Below, in pieces: positions 60,457 to 64,000 of a stretch of DNA of 64,000 bases. The notes under the pieces were generated by a model. The model ran no database searches and was not told the DNA's origin. It worked only from the letters and a program-made list of their open reading frames with translations. Made by a program: the position numbers and the translations under genes. Location: NCBI RefSeq assembly GCF_030518795.1, contig NZ_CP130427.1:2170001-2234000 (forward strand), written 5' to 3'. The stretch comes from Micromonospora sp. NBRC 110009. GTDB taxonomy: Bacteria; Actinomycetota; Actinomycetes; Mycobacteriales; Micromonosporaceae. Numbering within the stretch: position 1 is the stretch's first letter; the number at the start of each line of letters is the position of its first letter.

Positions 60457-62313
60457 TCAGAACGCCTCCTCCGGGAGGTCCATGATCTCCAGGTCGGCGC
60501 CCTCGATGATCCGCCGGTCGGCGCCGATGCGCGGCAGCACCTCGCGGGCGAAGAACCGGGCAGCGGCCACCTTGCCGGTGTAGAACGCCTGGTCGGCGGC
60601 CGAGACCTCGCCACCGAGGGCCGTCAGCGCCACCTCCGCCTGCTTCTGCAGCAGCCAGCCGACCACCAGGTCGCCGACCGCCAGCAGGAACCGGCGGCTG
60701 CTCAGGCCGACCTTGTAGAGGGCGCGAGCGTCGCCGCCCTGGGCCTCGCCCAGCCAGCCGGTCAGCACACCGAGGATGTTCTGGATCTCGGCGAGCGCCT
60801 TGCCGAGCGCCTGCCGCTCCTCCTTGAGCTGGCCGTTGCCGGCCTCGGAGGTGATGAACTCCTGGATCTCGCCGGCGACCGCCAGCAGGGCCTTGCCGTT
60901 GTCCCGGACGATCTTCCGGAAGATCAGGTCGAGGCTCTGGATCGCCGTGGTGCCCTCGTACAGGGTATCGATCTTGGCGTCCCGGACGTACTGCTCCAGC
61001 GGGTAGTCCTGGAGGAAGCCGGAGCCGCCGAAGGTCTGCAGCGCCTCGTGGCCGAGCAGCTCGTACGCCCGCTCTGAGCCGACGCCCTTGACCAGCGGCA
61101 GGAGCAGGTCGTTGACCCGCTTGGCCAGCTTGGTGGCGCGCTCGTCGCCGGCCGCCTCGGCGACGGCGACCTTGTCCTGCCAGGTGGCGGTGTAGCAGAC
61201 CAGCGCCCGGAGGCCCTCGGCGTACGACTTCTGCATGAGCAGCGAGCGGCGCACGTCCGGGTGGTGGGTGATGGTCACCCGCGGGGCGGCCTTGTCGGTC
61301 TGCTGGACCAGGTCGGCGCCCTGCACCCGGTTCTTGGCGTACTCCAGGGCGTTCAGGTAGCCGGTGGAGAGGGTGGCGATCGCCTTGGTGCCGACCATCA
61401 TCCGGGCGTACTCGATGATCATGAACATCTGCCGGATGCCGTCGTGCTTCTCGCCCAGCAGCCAGCCCTTGGCCGGTACGCCATGCTCGCCGAAGGTCAC
61501 CTCGCAGGTGTTGGAGACCTTCAGGCCCATCTTGTGCTCGACGTTGGTGGCGAAGACGCCGTTGCGCTCGCCCAGCTCGCCGGTCTCCTCGTCGAAGTGG
61601 TACTTCGGTACCACGAAGAGGGAGAGGCCCTTGGTGCCGGGGCCGCCGACGCCCTCGACGCCGACCGGGCGGGCCAGCACGTAGTGGACGATGTTGTCGC
61701 TCAGGTCGTGCTCACCCGAGGTGATGAAGCGCTTGACGCCCTCGATGTGCCAGGAGCCGTCCGGCTGCGGGATGGCCCGGGTCCGGCCGGCGCCGACGTC
61801 CGAGCCGGCGTCCGGCTCGGTGAGCACCATGGTCGAGCCCCACTGCTTCTCGATGAAGAGCTTGGCCCAGTTCCTCTGCTGCTCGGTGCCCTCGACGTGC
61901 AGCACGTGCGCGAAGGACGGGCCGGAGGCGTACATCCAGATCGGAGCGTTGGCACCCAGAACCAGCTCGGCGAGCGACCACCAGAGGGCGCGCGGGGCGT
62001 TGGTGCCGCCCAGGGCCTCCGGGAGGTCCAGGCGCCAGAACTCCGAGTCCATGAACGCCTGGTAGGACTTCTTGAACGACGCCGGCAGCGGCGCGGTGTG
62101 CGTCGTGGGGTCGAAGACCGGCGGGTTGCGGTCACTGTCCGAGTAGCTGGCGGCCAGGTCCTCGCGCGCCAGGCGGTCGACCTCGGAGAGGAAGCTGCGG
62201 GCGGTGTCGACGTCCAGGTCCGTGTACGGCGCCTGGCCGAACGTCCGGTCCGCCCCGAAGACCTCGAACAGGTTGAATTCGAGGTCCCGAAGGTTGCTCT
62301 TGTAGTGGGTCAT
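60457..62313 (-). CDS. Acyl-CoA dehydrogenase, FadE5-like
   Basis: 618 residues from the ATG at 62313. It starts [20 protein letters not shown], which strongly resembles M. tuberculosis FadE5 as I recall it, and has the large-type layout with an extra C-terminal domain (residues about 440-618). FAD/acyl-CoA motifs include [15 protein letters not shown] and the [18 protein letters not shown] loop; the catalytic-base region is [17 protein letters not shown]. Oxidises acyl-CoA to trans-2-enoyl-CoA in beta-oxidation. The GTTAC-N6-GTAAC dyad at 62341-62356 just upstream is a likely TetR-type operator. An upstream extension in frame would cross that operator. Confidence 0.93.
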   Translation of the reverse strand: MTHYKSNLRDLEFNLFEVFGADRTFGQAPYTDLDVDTARSFLSEVDRLAREDLAASYSDSDRNPPVFDPTTHTAPLPASFKKSYQAFMDSEFWRLDLPEALGGTNAPRALWWSLAELVLGANAPIWMYASGPSFAHVLHVEGTEQQRNWAKLFIEKQWGSTMVLTEPDAGSDVGAGRTRAIPQPDGSWHIEGVKRFITSGEHDLSDNIVHYVLARPVGVEGVGGPGTKGLSLFVVPKYHFDEETGELGERNGVFATNVEHKMGLKVSNTCEVTFGEHGVPAKGWLLGEKHDGIRQMFMIIEYARMMVGTKAIATLSTGYLNALEYAKNRVQGADLVQQTDKAAPRVTITHHPDVRRSLLMQKSYAEGLRALVCYTATWQDKVAVAEAAGDERATKLAKRVNDLLLPLVKGVGSERAYELLGHEALQTFGGSGFLQDYPLEQYVRDAKIDTLYEGTTAIQSLDLIFRKIVRDNGKALLAVAGEIQEFITSEAGNGQLKEERQALGKALAEIQNILGVLTGWLGEAQGGDARALYKVGLSSRRFLLAVGDLVVGWLLQKQAEVALTALGGEVSAADQAFYTGKVAAARFFAREVLPRIGADRRIIEGADLEIMDLPEEAF

Positions 62314-62340
62314 GCTCGCTGGCCCCGCTTCCGGACAGGT

Positions 62341-62356
62341 GTTACCGATCAGTAAC
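62341..62356. promoter_or_regulatory. GTTAC-N6-GTAAC palindrome upstream of the acyl-CoA dehydrogenase
   Basis: Perfect five-base arms with a six-base spacer, 28 bases upstream of the start codon, where a repressor would cover the promoter or the 5' leader. Fits a fatty-acid-responsive TetR site; no such regulator is adjacent in this window. Confidence 0.6.
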
Positions 62357-62458
62357 CCCGACTGTATTACTCGCCGGTAGCCAACGACAAGCCGATCGTG
62401 GAAGTGACAGCGATTACACACTTCCGGTTCAGGTTCCGGCCACTGGCTGACTCCCGAG

Positions 62459-63127
62459 TCAGTAGGCGACGCCGACGGTCCGTCGTACCGACTCCGGCCG
62501 GTCGAGCAGGGCGAGCATGAGTTGGGCGACGTCGGCCCGGGACACGGTCAGGCCGCCCCGGATGTTACGCCCGTACGCCGTGCGGTAGTCGCCGGTCAGC
62601 CGGCCGTCGGTGAGCCGCGGCGGCCGGACCACGGTCCAGTCGAGGTCACCGTCCCGCAACTCCTCCTCCATCACCGCCAGGTCGGCGTAGTGGCGACGCA
62701 GCACCCGCCGGATCGCCGGCCCGAGCACGAAGCGCATCAGCGGACCGTCGCCCTCGTCGTACCGGGGCGGGCGCGGCCGACCGGGGGACGGCACGACCCC
62801 GACCGGGGCCGCGCTGACCACCAGAATCCGTCGTACGCCGGACGCGGTCATCGCCTCGGTGACCGCCCGAGTCCCCCGGGACGCGACACCGGCGTCGGCC
62901 GAGGACCGGGGGCCGAGGCCGGACAGCACCGCGTCGGCGCCAGCGACCGCCGACCGCAGCACCGCCGGGTCCGCCGCCGCCAGGTCGGCGGTGACCACCC
63001 GCTGGGGAGCGCCCGGCAGTCGGGCCGGATCGCGCACCACCGCCGTGACGTCGTGACCGGCGACGAGGGCCTGCTCGACGAGGTGACGACCGATCCCACC
63101 GGTGGCCCCGAAGATCGTGAGCTTCAT
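62459..63127 (-). CDS. NAD(P)-binding oxidoreductase (NmrA/SDR-like)
   Basis: 222 residues from the ATG at 63127. Starts [20 protein letters not shown] with the GxxGxxG motif of the extended-SDR/NmrA family, then [11 protein letters not shown] and the ILVVSAA strand; ends with [11 protein letters not shown] and [11 protein letters not shown], typical of NAD(P)-binding proteins of this group. Substrate unknown. Divergent from a MarR regulator with about 85 bases between, so the regulator probably controls it. Confidence 0.9.
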   Translation of the reverse strand: MKLTIFGATGGIGRHLVEQALVAGHDVTAVVRDPARLPGAPQRVVTADLAAADPAVLRSAVAGADAVLSGLGPRSSADAGVASRGTRAVTEAMTASGVRRILVVSAAPVGVVPSPGRPRPPRYDEGDGPLMRFVLGPAIRRVLRRHYADLAVMEEELRDGDLDWTVVRPPRLTDGRLTGDYRTAYGRNIRGGLTVSRADVAQLMLALLDRPESVRRTVGVAY

Positions 63128-63213
63128 CCGCCATCCCTTCGCCGTGACCGCTCTCAGCGGCCAACTCCCGTAAGATATGGAAACCGTAACAGTTGATACG
63201 AGGTTCAAACAAT

Positions 63214-63702
63214 ATGAGTTCCGTAGAACCTGCGGATGCGCGCCGACGTCGCCGGACGGCCGTCCGGATCAAGGAGGCGATGCGGGAGCTGAGCAACCAG
63301 CTCGCGCTGCTGAACCACCACGTCGGCGTACGCCTGTCGCTGCGCGACGTGGACCTGGACTGCCTCGACCTGATCGCCCGGCACGGGCCGCTCAGCCCGG
63401 GCGCGCTGGCCCGGCGGGCGGGCCTGCATCCGGCGACCATGACCGGCATCCTCGACCGGCTCCAACGCGGCGGCTGGATCGTGCGCGAACGCGACCCCGC
63501 CGCCACGGACCGCCGCTCGGTGACCGTCCGGGCGCTACGGGAACGCAACGGCGAACTGTTCGGCCTCTACGCGGGCATGAACACCGCGATGGACGAGATC
63601 TGCGCCGGCTACGACGAGACCCAACTGGAGGTGATCGCCGACTTCCTGCAGCGGGCCGGAGAAGCCGGACGGCGAGCCACCGACGAACTGGCCCACGGCT
63701 GA
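63214..63702 (+). CDS. MarR family transcriptional regulator
   Basis: About 162 residues from the ATG at 63214 (GAGG nine bases upstream); an in-frame TTG at 63193 is the alternative. Winged helix with LDCLDLIARHGPLSPGALARRAGLHPATMTGILDRLQRGGWIVRERDPAATDRRSV, the MarR recognition helix and wing. Long N- and C-terminal helices form the dimer. Divergent from the NmrA-like gene, whose redox-active product or substrate may be its signal; this is inferred from position. Confidence 0.92.
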   Translation: MSSVEPADARRRRRTAVRIKEAMRELSNQLALLNHHVGVRLSLRDVDLDCLDLIARHGPLSPGALARRAGLHPATMTGILDRLQRGGWIVRERDPAATDRRSVTVRALRERNGELFGLYAGMNTAMDEICAGYDETQLEVIADFLQRAGEAGRRATDELAHG

Positions 63703-63714
63703 CCGGCACCCACG

Positions 63715-64000
63715 TCAGCTCTCGGCCGCGCCCACTTCCCAGCTCGGCACCGCGGCCGTCACGCCGCTGTGCGGGCCGGTGTACTCCATCAGCACCAGCG
63801 CGATGTCGTCGTCGAGCCGGCCGTGCACCCACTCGACCAGGGCGGTCTCCAGCGACGCCAGGCCGTCGGCGACGGTGCCGTGACCGAGCAGCCGCCAGGC
63901 CCGGTCGGCGGTCGGGAAGAACTCCCCGTCCCGGCGGGCCTCGCCCAGCCCATCGGTGAAGAGCAGCAGCCGGTCGCCCGGTTCGAGCCGCTCCACCCGG
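63715..64000 (-). CDS. SpoIIE/PP2C-type phosphatase, C-terminal end
   Basis: Only the last 95 or so codons lie in the window; the frame is open through base 64000. The visible part starts with RLEPGDRLLLFTDGLGEARRDGEFF, the conserved metal-binding D(G)xxEAR motif of SpoIIE-type phosphatases, and ends with a DDDIALVLMEY Asp pair. These enzymes dephosphorylate anti-anti-sigma factors or couple to sensory domains. Its N-terminal sensor, if any, is outside the window. It ends 12 bases from the MarR gene, convergent. Confidence 0.9.
   Translation of the reverse strand, partial: RVERLEPGDRLLLFTDGLGEARRDGEFFPTADRAWRLLGHGTVADGLASLETALVEWVHGRLDDDIALVLMEYTGPHSGVTAAVPSWEVGAAES

Overview
The window looks like a high-GC actinobacterial chromosome, most probably Micromonospora or a close member of the Micromonosporaceae. 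Support comes from the very high GC content, the frequent GTG starts, the HspR/HAIR heat-shock system, the paired DUF6458 genes, the FadE5-type acyl-CoA dehydrogenase, and a dispersed repeat built around AAGGGGCCC that I associate with this genus. The genus call rests on family knowledge, not on a database match. No rRNA, tRNA or CRISPR array was found.

Layout. 1-4.1 kb (minus): a tightly overlapping operon DUF4178 - DUF2617 - DUF4247 - DUF350 - small membrane protein - membrane-bound spermidine-synthase-like enzyme, which runs off the left edge. 4.2-13.8 kb: hypothetical proteins, clpB with a HAIR site, a TetR regulator divergent from an epoxide hydrolase with two palindromic operators between them, a lipoprotein, and a two-gene cation/proton antiporter system. 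13.9-23.5 kb (minus): a giant secreted 2125-residue protein (HAF repeats, lipase-like domain, PKD/Ig domains) downstream of a 1068-residue BTAD/ATPase regulator. 23.7-30.4 kb: ketopantoate reductase, a CGNR regulator, then dnaK-grpE-dnaJ-hspR with HAIR operators. 30.4-36.1 kb: two dynamin-like GTPases and hypothetical proteins. 36.6-40.2 kb: a three-gene 2-oxoacid dehydrogenase operon (E1 alpha, E1 beta, E2). 40.4-43.5 kb: a 45-residue conserved-looking protein and a proline/alanine-rich membrane protein with two internal repeat families.

43.73-54.16 kb is a roughly 10.4-kb integrated element. It carries a large serine recombinase beside its left end, an SpdB-like DUF2637 protein, an Abi_C-type abortive-infection candidate, a 127-bp nested inverted repeat, and about a dozen small unrecognised genes. 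I see no relaxase, FtsK/Tra translocase, replication initiator or phage structural gene. It is inserted inside the coding sequence of a thioredoxin-like/NHL-repeat gene, just before the CCxxC motif. The native first 38 codons are stranded at the left end (43628-43750). The right end of the element supplies a diverged but in-frame 5' end and upstream region, so a complete 613-codon gene is rebuilt at 54041-55882. Insertion therefore swaps the N-terminus and probably the promoter of a host gene instead of inactivating it. This is the most notable feature of the window.

55.9-64 kb: the 5-oxoprolinase operon pxpB-pxpC-pxpA, a hemolysin III/PAQR protein, two DUF6458 proteins flanking a SixA-type phosphatase, a FadE5-like acyl-CoA dehydrogenase, a divergent NAD(P)-binding oxidoreductase/MarR pair, and the C-terminal end of a SpoIIE-type phosphatase cut by the right edge. 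Two copies of a composite 54-bp repeat lie in opposite orientation at two convergent gene junctions.
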